DNA from: Protula sp. h YS-2021
Taxonomy: Eukaryota; Annelida; Polychaeta; Sabellida; Serpulidae
Direction of reading: 5' to 3'
NCBI GenBank assembly: GCA_949752745.1
Contig: OX457032.1
Location: 8,446,271 to 8,510,270 of the forward strand
Length of the DNA: 64,000 bases
Shown one piece after another: positions 9,920 through 18,235 of this stretch (the first letter of the stretch is position 1; the number at the start of each line of letters is the position of its first letter). Made by a program: the position numbers and the translations under genes. The notes beneath the pieces were generated by a model that saw nothing but the letters and a program-made list of their open reading frames with translations, ran no database searches and was not told the origin of the DNA.

Positions 9920-11283
9920 ATGTCTTTAATTCATAATTATTCTTGTGAATGCAGTCTTTCTCCATTAGAATGGTTTCGCATACCATCAACGCAAACTGCT
10001 GCAGAAAGAAAGTTATAATGTAGACTATCAACCAATGACTACCATTTGAGAGGGTTCTCCAATAGAATTCTACATTCCTGCGAGTACAGAAGAATATCTA
10101 GATTTAAAGAACAGTAAACTCCATATTGTATGCCGCATTGTAAAGGCTGATGGAACACCGTGTGGTGTAGATGATAACGTATCATGTATCAATGATTTGT
10201 TTAATGGGTTATGGTCCAATATTGAATTATTTCTAAATGATCGTTTGGTATCACATAGTAACAATACCCATGGCTATACCAGCATCATATCTCATCTCAT
10301 TCATGACTTGGAAGAAAGTCTCCATTCTGAGCGCTCTATGCGTCTCATCTATAAAGATACTGCCTGGTCAATGAATACTCATGAGGTGAAAAGAGCTGTT
10401 CATGAAAGATATGTATCAGGTTTTCATGTAAATGTTGAGGGTGGTAATCTAGCTGAAACAGGAAATAATGGTTTACATAATCGGTATTTGTATACACGTC
10501 TAAGCCGTGAGTTTATGCTAACAGGTGGTTAAAGGGTAGATTTGTTTCAGCAGGATCGTTATCTTCTCAATGGTATTAGTATGAAATTACGTTTACATAG
10601 ACAAAAAGAAGAATATGTATTAATGGCTGCAAATAATTGTTTTAAAGTAGAAGTGAGAGAAGCGTTTTTAACCATTCGCAAAGTGAGGGTTAGTCCAGGT
10701 ATTCAGTTGGGACATACAGATGCATTGATGAAAAGTTTATTATTACTAGAAAAGAGTGTAAAATTTTAGCTATTCCAACTGGATTTCAATCTTTTGTGAA
10801 AGATAGCATCTTTTTAGGCCAATTACCAAAACGTATTGTCATTGGACTGGTTCATAATGAATCCTTTGCTGGAACAGTATTGAGAAATCCATGCAATTTT
10901 GAACATTTTGATCTTAACTTTATGCAGCTTTACTCTGATGGTGAACCAGTCCTATCCAAACCTCTCAAGCTTGACATCAATCGAGGCAAATATCTTGACG
11001 CTTTTGAAACTCTTTATAAATCTTTTGATAGATTGAATGGTGAGAAAAGCTCCATCATAAAACGGGAAGATTGGCCTAGCGGTTATTCTTTATTTTCTTT
11101 TGACTTAACACCTGATTATGATGGTGATGATCATTATGCCCTTATCAAACATGGGAATTTGCGACTAGAAATGAATTTTGCTGGTGCCTTGCAAAATACA
11201 GTCAATGTTATAGTCTATGCTGAATTTGATAACATCATTGAAATAAGTGCAAATCGTAGCATTCAATTCGACTGCCAGTCATG
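9920..11283 (+). pseudogene. Polinton major capsid protein (double jelly roll); several breaks
   Basis: It would form the capsid shell hexons. The start MSLIHNYSCECSLSPLEW matches the conserved Polinton MCP N-terminus. Breaks seen: stops and a shift between about 10,015 and 10,050, an in-frame TAA at 10,530-10,532, and a frameshift near 10,745 followed by a stop in the old frame at 10,767-10,769. Later conserved blocks are clear: LVHNESFAGTVLRNPCNFEH, SLFSFDLTPDYDGDDHY, IKHGNLRLEMNF and NVIVYAEFDNIIEI. Total length of about 455 codons is family-typical. The last codon overlaps the protease start. Confidence 0.87.
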
Positions 11284-11711
11284 AACACGAAGCAGATAGA
11301 AGCCATACTGTCCCATGATGCCGCGACAAAAGAATTGTTTCAAAGCGTGTTTTCCATGGACCAGTTACCATCTTTACAACGCGGTCCCTATGTCATCAAC
11401 ACAGACGACCATGATGAACCAGGAGAGCATTGGGTGGCAGTATATTATGACTATATTATGGACTTTTACCTATAAACAGTCGTTTGAATAAGTTTTTAAA
11501 GTTTAATTTCATTTATAATTCAGTTCCATTACAAACACCGATATCATCTACATGTGGATTTTATTGTGTGTATTATATAATTCAAAGAGCTCGAGGACAT
11601 AGTCCTTTTGAAATCATTGATGTATTAAGAAGAAGTTATGGTGATTTTGTTGTAAAGGATTTTGTATATAGACATTATAAACCATTATTTTATTCATGTT
11701 GTATTAGTTAA
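11281..11711 (+). pseudogene. Polinton adenain-like cysteine protease (Ulp1 fold); disrupted
   Basis: It would mature virion proteins. The N-terminal half has GEHWVAVYYD with the expected catalytic His. The frame then stops at 11,473-11,475, and the remainder continues in another frame through SSTCGFYCVYYI with the expected catalytic Cys, to 11,711. The stretch between His and Cys is shorter than in related proteases. The acidic residue block seems partly deleted near 11,450-11,470, where the frame also changes. Activity is unlikely. Confidence 0.8.
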
Positions 11712-11762
11712 GTTGTATTAGTTAAGTTGTTGGTAATTGTTAATATTTTTATGGATATTGTA

Positions 11763-11797
11763 AATAAACAAGACAGTTTTATACAACATTCTTTATT
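11763..11797. terminator. Back-to-back poly(A) signals between convergent gene sets
   Basis: AATAAA on the plus strand at 11,763-11,768 and its complement TTTATT at 11,792-11,797 lie between the last plus-strand gene (protease) and the first gene of the minus-strand block. This fits convergent transcription ending at the same point. Confidence 0.6.
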
Positions 11798-11867
11798 ATT
11801 GTGTTATACATTATTTACATTTTAACAATTATTTTACATTTCAACAAATATAGTTTACATTAAATTT

Positions 11868-12125
11868 TCATTTCACAAATACCTTCAACACATTGATAAA
11901 CAAATACCATTCATACCAATCTAAATTAATATATGTATCATGGACATTACACCCACGTTTGTAAATGCTATGAAAACTAGCATAACACTGTCCATTAGCA
12001 AACTTTATTATTTTAATATCTTCATGTTCAGACAGTTTCAGTTCATATCCATGTTCATTCATGTCAATGTCCATCACCATAACGCGCATGCGATGTGTCA
12101 GCTCAATGGACTTGGTACCCCGCAT
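11868..12125 (-). CDS. Small Polinton ORF, member 3 of a related trio
   Basis: About 85 codons from the ATG at 12,123-12,125 (the frame extends further upstream without an ATG). It contains LTHRMRVMVMDIDMNEHG and ends WYEWYLFINVLKVFVK. The C-terminal pattern, a beta-like stretch then an aromatic-Glu-Trp followed by a hydrophobic helix, is shared with the two genes upstream. No established family assigned. Confidence 0.5.
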   Translation of the reverse strand: MRGTKSIELTHRMRVMVMDIDMNEHGYELKLSEHEDIKIIKFANGQCYASFHSIYKRGCNVHDTYINLDWYEWYLFINVLKVFVK

Positions 12126-12150
12126 GAGTTGCACTCCTTCCTCTTTGAAT

Positions 12151-12492
12151 TCAAGCGTCAGGTTCTTTCCAATTCAATGCTTCTAACAGAGCGTACCATT
12201 CCACTGTGTTGAAGGTGATGTAGTCGTAGAGTTCTGTAAGCTCGTCATATTGGCGAAATCGTACAAACACGTCTAGACAGTTCTCAGTCACACGCACTTC
12301 TAAATCCTCTGAGAGTTTTAGCAGAAAGCCAGGTATCCTCAACTTCTCTAGATGGTCTTTCAACACAGATTGTTCGTCAGGTGATAGAATGATATAATTT
12401 CCAAAATGTCTTATCAAAATGTCATCACATAAGTTTCTCAGATATGAGAATCCATTTGTAATGGGTTCATATTCCGATAAAAAGTCTTCCAT
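12151..12492 (-). CDS. Small Polinton ORF, member 2 of a related trio
   Basis: About 113 codons from ATG at 12,490-12,492; the frame can extend three codons further to a TTG. It is acidic at the N-terminus, has LRIPGFLLKLSEDLEVRV, then LDVFVRFRQYDELTELYD and a C-terminal TVEWYALLEALNWK. The order (VxVRF, spacer, I-x-x-x-x-EW-x-x-LL) parallels the neighbouring ORF at 12,547-12,921 and faintly a PC4-type ssDNA-binding domain. Apparently undamaged. Confidence 0.55.
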   Translation of the reverse strand: MEDFLSEYEPITNGFSYLRNLCDDILIRHFGNYIILSPDEQSVLKDHLEKLRIPGFLLKLSEDLEVRVTENCLDVFVRFRQYDELTELYDYITFNTVEWYALLEALNWKEPDA

Positions 12493-12546
12493 CTCGTTCA
12501 ACAGTCAGATCAATTATGAGCTGTCTCCTTGTCTGCAAAGACGTTT

Positions 12547-12921
12547 TTATGCTCGCAAGATGGTGGAGAGTGGATGTTGTATAGCTTCTAGGAATCGTAA
12601 GACTGCGCGCCAATTCTTCATATCAATGTCAATCAAATGTGAATATGGAGTATCTGGCACAACTCCATCATAATCCTCTGGATAACCCTGTAAAAGATTT
12701 CTCCAGAATCTAACACGTATGTCAGAATCATGTCCAACCACTAACACTTCAACTTTATTTCCAAGTCTACGTTCAAACCCAGGTTTAAGCATTATGTTTT
12801 TAAAGTCTTTCCACACTTCAGGTTTAAACCGATAATCAGAACTTATCTGAGAACTTATGTGCACTTCATTCAAATCATTTACAGTAAGGTAAGCACCACC
12901 GTTAAACACGAGTGCATTCAT
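12547..12921 (-). CDS. Small Polinton ORF, member 1 of a related trio
   Basis: A 124-codon frame from ATG at 12,919-12,921. It contains LTVNDLNEVHIS, ERRLGNKVEVLVVGHDSDIR, VRFWRNLL and a C-terminal LIDIDMKNWRAVLRFLEAI. The last block matches in layout the C-termini of the next two genes on the same strand. Apparently undamaged although the polymerase beside it is broken. The function is not known; PC4-like single-stranded DNA binding is a hypothesis. Confidence 0.55.
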   Translation of the reverse strand: MNALVFNGGAYLTVNDLNEVHISSQISSDYRFKPEVWKDFKNIMLKPGFERRLGNKVEVLVVGHDSDIRVRFWRNLLQGYPEDYDGVVPDTPYSHLIDIDMKNWRAVLRFLEAIQHPLSTILRA

Positions 12922-12936
12922 GATGACAATACCTTG

Positions 12937-13293
12937 TTATGCGCCGTCTTCTTGTCTTCGAAGCCTTTTATCCACTTCTTTCACCTGCTTCTTCAGCATT
13001 TTCCATTCAGGTATTGTCCGCAAAATACCCTTTTTCGTAGGACGGCTTCTTCCAGTCCCCTCATCTCTGAGATACTTGCGAATGCTTTCCACTCCTTCAT
13101 TACTTTGTTTCATAATCTTGATATACCTTCCATTTCCTAGAGAAAGCAGTCCATCCCACGACTGAGGTGTAGGTACCGTCTCCACTTTCAATTTCTTGAT
13201 GGTAGTGGCAGGATTTTTAACTTTTAAGTCTTTGACTGTATCAGCAAGAGTATCCATATCAGTTGTAGATCTCCTACGACTTCCAAGTTCCAT
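12937..13293 (-). CDS. PC4/p15-like single-stranded DNA-binding protein of the Polinton
   Basis: An intact 118-codon frame from ATG at 13,291-13,293. The N-terminal ~50 residues are polar and Lys-rich. The C-terminal half has GNGRYIKIMKQ, SIRKYLRDEGTG, then RPTKKGILRTIPEWKMLKKQ and VDKRLRR. That series closely follows the PC4 (transcriptional coactivator p15) C-terminal domain: basic beta strands, PTKKGI, Leu-Thr, a Glu-Trp, and a helix. PC4 domains bind single-stranded DNA as dimers. The gene lies between the polymerase and the trio of small ORFs, so a role in replication or late transcription of the element is a reasonable inference. Confidence 0.68.
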   Translation of the reverse strand: MELGSRRRSTTDMDTLADTVKDLKVKNPATTIKKLKVETVPTPQSWDGLLSLGNGRYIKIMKQSNEGVESIRKYLRDEGTGRSRPTKKGILRTIPEWKMLKKQVKEVDKRLRRQEDGA

Positions 13294-13350
13294 GTTAACG
13301 CTTCAATGTTCACACCTCAAATAACTCTTACGTTGGAGGACCTCCCCCAT

Positions 13351-16300
13351 TTATAACGTTACCTTGTAATGTCCATGAGCTAAGGTGGAATAGTCATCAT
13401 TCAGCATATATCGCTTGTCGTCATATGGGGAGAGGGCTACTTTCCTCAACTTCTTCGAGAAAAGCTGGTGACTATGACTTTGAATAATGTGTCCTGTAGC
13501 CATCGTTTGAGTTTGGTTGAACAAACTGTCTCTATACTGCACATGTTTAATGCGTCTTTGACAAGCTCGAGTGATGCCTTTAGCTGTATGTTTTTCTTTC
13601 CCATCGCATAATAAACTGTACATTTTCGTTCTGAGTCCAACAAACACTTCAATGGGGATGCTTGCTGTCTCATCCTTCATTTTCCCAAGCACTTTTTTGG
13701 TCGCGTTGGAATGAAGGAAGTTATCTGACGGATAGTCACTTGTGTCGAACAAGTCAGCATCTTGCTGCATATCCTTGGGATACTTGGCCATGATGTAGTT
13801 GTAATGAAAGTTGAACATAAGCACTTTGCTAAGGTCGAGAATGGTGAAGCCAACTTGAATGGGCTTATCCAGAAGCAAATCCACTTTGCGTAAATGCACG
13901 GCAGTCAAATCTTCGTTGAAAATTTTGTATTTGTGGAAAGAAGGTTTGGCTACAAGTTTCTTGAACCGCTTTTCCTGGTGAACAAGTTCAACATTAATTC
14001 GCTTTCTCACATTTTCCATGGTTTTGCCAAACACAGAGTTGTTCATCAGTTTGAAGAAGTCTTTCTCAAATGGGTTCTTGGCCAATTTTCTCTTTTCTGT
14101 GTTCAAGGTAATGTATTTTTCTAGCTATTTGCTCTGTTCAAACATGATGGCGCGATGTACTTTGGTGACTTTCAACCCCAGTAAGACGTACTGTTGTAAA
14201 TTCCTGTAATGAAGTACATTTCTTCTTGTCACACAAGTTAGGAATGAGGTTTTCACTGGATTTGTCTTTCATGTTCAGATCTTTCCGCAGCTTCTGACTG
14301 TACTCAGACAATTCTCCAACTTTGACACATTTCCGTTCTGGAGCCGCTGGGTAGTGATTATGGCGATCATGGATTGAATTTGGGTATTCTAAATCCTCTT
14401 CCAAAATGAATCCAATGTCGTCATCTTCAGCTACATCCATGAAGTCGAGGGATTCTGGTTCGCTCACCCACATAAATCCTCTTTGTGGCATGCTTTGTGA
14501 CATTTCTCAGCCATACAAGTTGTTTGCGTAGAGGTACATCAGGTAGTTGTTTGGAATCTCAGAATTGTAATCTGCTACGTAGGGATTATTTGCTTTCGCA
14601 TACTTGTGTGTGATCACAGATATTCCTCCACGTATGCCTTGCTCAACTATTTGGTACATGTCAATATCATTGATCAATTCCAACTTCACCTTTGTCGCTT
14701 TTAACATAGCATCCCACGACAGTCCTGGTGCTGCATAGTAGTGAGCAGGATACAATGCATACGTGTTGAGACACACTTGACGAAAATTTTCAAACACGTC
14801 AGCTAGTAATAACACATCTGATTTCAGGTATAGGTCGTGGTATTCACCAAATGTGGTACAGTGAATGTGAGAGGTCATGTAGAAGTTATCTTTCCCTTCT
14901 GCTGCAAGGTTCGATACCAGCTTCTGTAGAGAGGTACTCATGAACTGAAAGCTGTCTGTAAATTACAGATTGCTCATGGTGAATGCAATATATTTCCTCA
15001 ATGGTATTGGGAATGACTGTAATCGTTTCATCTTTAAATTTCCCAATTTCCTCCATGATCAGATGACTGTCATAGCCTCGCAAATTGTGGAAAAACACAG
15101 GAATGATAAAAGAATCTTTATCCCCCTGCTGATCTTTTCTAAATCGAAATTGTCAGTTGCATTCACTATGCGCTGCTCCGCGATATTTGCCATTGAAATG
15201 GTCATGATCTCTCACACGATCTGCTCCTAGAGGTTCATGACAAATGTAGCAATCGACAGCGTTCTTGAAATTCTCTTTGTCTTCACAAGTCATCACCATT
15301 TCCTTCAGCTGCTGTAAACCACGCACAATACGATCACGTTCATTCACCATATGGTCTAAAAAGACTTTTACGGTGTTGTCTCCTCGATACACAACTGGTG
15401 CATGTGTGTCATACTGACTCACAACCACATAGGCAAAGCTGTCTGTACGATGATGTTGATACTTGTCTCCTTCTTCATGCTTTTGCGTGAAACATTCAAA
15501 GTCAGCATAAATCACAAAAGGTGCTCGCTGCTGTTTGGCTATATTCTTGAACTTGATAGAGGGTTCCTTGGGAAATGATAAACGTTGTGCTACATGCTTG
15601 TCACACACTTCACGATGTTTATCTAAAAGATCTTGTCGTATAAACCCGTGAAGACAGTTGAAACAATAAAAATATGTACCCTTATGCTTTGATCGATAAG
15701 ACATAAGTTTGCTAAAATTCTTGATGAGGCAGTAATGCCTCGTCTTGTCATTGCTAATCAGAAGTAAGTTGCTTTCTCTCGCAGTGACGTTTCGACTAAG
15801 TTGTATTGGAACAAGTACATCTTGCTCATATCCAAACACGTTGATGGCTACATCGTTCTCCTTTTCAAACTTTGGAATGTCAGTAATTCCACCTTATGAC
15901 AGAAATGTCATACCTTCTACCTTTAATTCCTTCTCAAATGGTTTGTATAGTTTCACGCGATTTGGGTTGCTTGTTGAAGGGTGAAGGTAAGCCAATACTG
16001 ACAATAAGAAACACTTGTTGTCATCATTCTTAATGTTTATCACACCCTTTGTTTTCTTCACTTTCTTCGGCAGTGGAATAAAACTGCTTGCTTCCAGTGG
16101 TGCTGACGAAGCTGTATGTACTTCAATGTACAGTATGTTATCCAATACCCAGCAACAGCCTTGTTGCTCATGTTCGTCAAAGTTAGTAAATAATTCTTTA
16201 TGGCAAGTCCTGTTCAATATCTGCTGGATTGTATGCTATATATGTTGGACTGCTGATAAATGCATTATCCACTTGTTCTGTCATAACACCTTCTACATTC

Positions 16301-17013
16301 TGTCAGTTTCTTGAAGCGTGCATGCACTACAATATACCATTTCATTCCATGGTTTAAGGTCTCCAACAAATGTACGTTAATACGGTTCTCTTGCTGTCGC
16401 ATTTCAAGCAGTAAATCCGATCCATCCTCAGACTCAAACCGTTTTTCCTGCGCGTTTTCACCAAGACTAACCCTTCTACCTCTCCCTACTTGTCCTGTCT
16501 TTTGTTTCTTTGAAACATGTTCTTCATGAGGCACATTTTCCATCTCAGCTGGTATGCATGCATGTGCTTAAAACGCATCCATAGATAGAAATTCCACATT
16601 GCATTCCATACAGAGGACTTGATCCATATGTGGAAATGTCATCTTGTTCCACCTTTTCTCCTTTCCCATGCTCTTCACGAGCATGTTTCAGTATAGTTTT
16701 CATCTCAGCTTTACTATATGTATGTGCCTCAAACGCATCCATAGATGGAAATTCCACATTGCATTCCATACAGAGGACTTGATCCATATGTGGAAATGTC
16801 ATCTTGTTCCACCTTTACTCCTTTCCCATGCTCTTCACGAGCATGTTTCACTATAGTTTTCATCTTAGCTTTACTACATGCATGTGCCTCAAAGGTATCC
16901 ATAGATGGAAATTCCACATTGTATTTCATACAGAGGACTGGGCCGTATGGCCAAATATCATCTTGTTCCATCTTTCGTCTCTTTACTCCTTTCCCATGCT
17001 CTTCACGTTTCAT
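13351..17013 (-). pseudogene. Polinton protein-primed DNA polymerase B with N-terminal zinc-finger array; inactive
   Basis: It would replicate the element. From the N-terminus: three C2H2-like repeats (about 16,560-17,010), a linker, a region with KGVINIKNDDNKCFL, the 3'-5' exonuclease (FVIYADFECF; VRDHDHFNGKYRG; FFHNLRGYDSHL), then polymerase blocks DVLLLADVFENFR, NNYLMYLYANNLYG and FFKLMNNSVFGKTM. Breaks include a stop near 15,898, frameshifts near 15,140 and 15,005 with a TAA near 14,965, TGA at 14,507-14,509, a shift near 14,204 and a stop near 14,124. Motif A has Tyr where the catalytic Asp is expected, and the motif C region (a DTDS block before FDTSDYP) is absent. Domain order and ~1,200-codon span fit Polinton polymerases. 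Confidence 0.88.
16545..17013 (-). repeat. ~150-bp coding repeats: C2H2-like finger array (copy 1)
   Basis: Three tandem units, each encoding a Cys-x2-Cys pair, NVEFPSMDAFEAH, a Lys-rich helix with KHAREEHGKG, and VEQDDISTYG. Units are nearly identical in DNA, suggesting recent amplification or homogenisation. The same array is present at 21,478-21,900 in the duplicated copy. It forms the N-terminal extension of the polymerase frame. Confidence 0.7.
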
Positions 17014-17090
17014 CTTAGCCGGTTAACATGTATGTGCTACAAACAATTCCAGAGATGGAAATGTCACATTGCAATCATGGGGGGTAGGTG

Positions 17091-17098
17091 GTATATAA
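17091..17098 (+). promoter_or_regulatory. TATA box of RING-like gene, copy 1
   Basis: GGTATATAAC followed 16-20 bp later by TTTCAGTTCAGG, an initiator-like sequence. The same arrangement is kept at 22,721-22,730. Confidence 0.5.
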
Positions 17099-17149
17099 CT
17101 GCTAGTCATTTCAGTTCAGGTTCACAACCGCTTTGAACATTCAACGGCA

Positions 17150-17693
17150 TGCAGTGTTTCTTCGCTTTGAACGACTGAAAAATGTACGGGAAGTTAATGT
17201 ACCAGTGACTCAACTAGTAAACCAGCCGAAACGATTCTACTTTTACCAGCTGCTGCCGGACCCGGCTAACGCCTCAGTCCTCTGATTACCGTTTTTATTC
17301 AACAGGACGGTTACGCTTGGGAAGCGCTTACGCGATATAGCAGCGGGGCACTACGTTGAAGCTTATTTCCGCTGCACCATGTTGGGAGAGTCAATCCCCT
17401 CACGAATGGAAGAGGAGGAATATCCGGCTTGGGGGAGATTCTTCTTGCAACAGGACTTGGATATCTGCATCGGTTGTGGCTGTATGTTAAGTCCGGATAG
17501 AGTCATCGCAGCCGACTGTGGACAACAGTCATGCATTTATTGTGCTTCACTGTGGACCTATCTAACAGCATTAAATCATCAATACACAACAGGATTCTTC
17601 ACATGTGGGCTAAAAATTGACCATTTTCTATTCAACAGCCAGCAAATGAGTCACTGCGCAAGACCAATTCAAGATATTGTGGAGTTTTTTTAA
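17150..17693 (+). pseudogene. RING-finger-like Polinton protein, copy 1
   Basis: The open part starts at ATGTTGGGA (17,379) and runs 105 codons. The same frame extends upstream through VFLRFERLKNVREVNV to about 17,150, interrupted by one TGA near 17,282 that both copies share. The Cys/His spacing (CIGC, 13 residues, DCGQQSCIYC, 17 residues, CG) follows a C3HC4 RING finger. In this copy the fourth ligand position is Gln (copy 2 has His), and the first residue of the last pair is Phe (copy 2 has Cys). RING proteins usually act as E3 ubiquitin ligases; such a role here is inference. Confidence 0.5.
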
Positions 17694-17769
17694 ACCGGGG
17701 ACCGGCAGCAGCAGGAAAAAAACCAACACTTCCCGGCTCTTTTAAGAGCGCTCCGTTTTTTCCGGCGGC

Positions 17770-17985
17770 CCATTTGCCCGGCTGCCGATTTGTCCGACTA
17801 CCTGTTTGTCTGGCTTCCCGTTTACCCGTCTGCCTGACTGCCCACTATCCCTGTGACGTCATTATGACGTGAATATGACGTCACTATTTTACTATTCCCA
17901 TGGGTGTTCTAAAACAATATGACGTCACTGTTTTAGAACACCCATTATATATTGTTTTAGAACACCGATTTATACACTACTCACA
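17770..17985. other. Spacer with TGACGTCA-type palindromes
   Basis: No gene is seen. The stretch has CCCGTTTACCCGTCTGCC-type short repeats and several GACGTCA half-palindromes, plus repeated TTTTAGAACACCCAT phrases. It corresponds to 24,627-24,785 in unit 2. Confidence 0.6.
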
Positions 17986-18235
17986 ATCATGTGCAGTGGT
18001 GTAGCCGCGATCATGTGCAGCAGTGCAGTCACGATCGCGTTCAGCAGTGCAGTCACAATCACGTGCAGCAGTATAGCCACGATCACGTGTAGCAGTGCAC
18101 TCACGATCACGTGCAGCAGTGCAGTCACAATCACGTGCAGCTACAATCAAGTGCAACAGCGTAGTCACGATCACATGCACCAATACAGTCACGACCACGT
18201 GCAGCAGTGCAGCCACGACCATTTGCAAAAGTGCG
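17985..18235. repeat. 24-bp CACGTG-rich tandem repeat, copy 1
   Basis: About ten units of CACGATCACGTGCAGCAGTG. Most contain the palindrome CACGTG (E-box). The 24-bp period keeps all frames open, giving spurious ORFs on both strands. Homologous arrays lie at 24,785-25,040 and 40,205-40,565. Confidence 0.9.
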
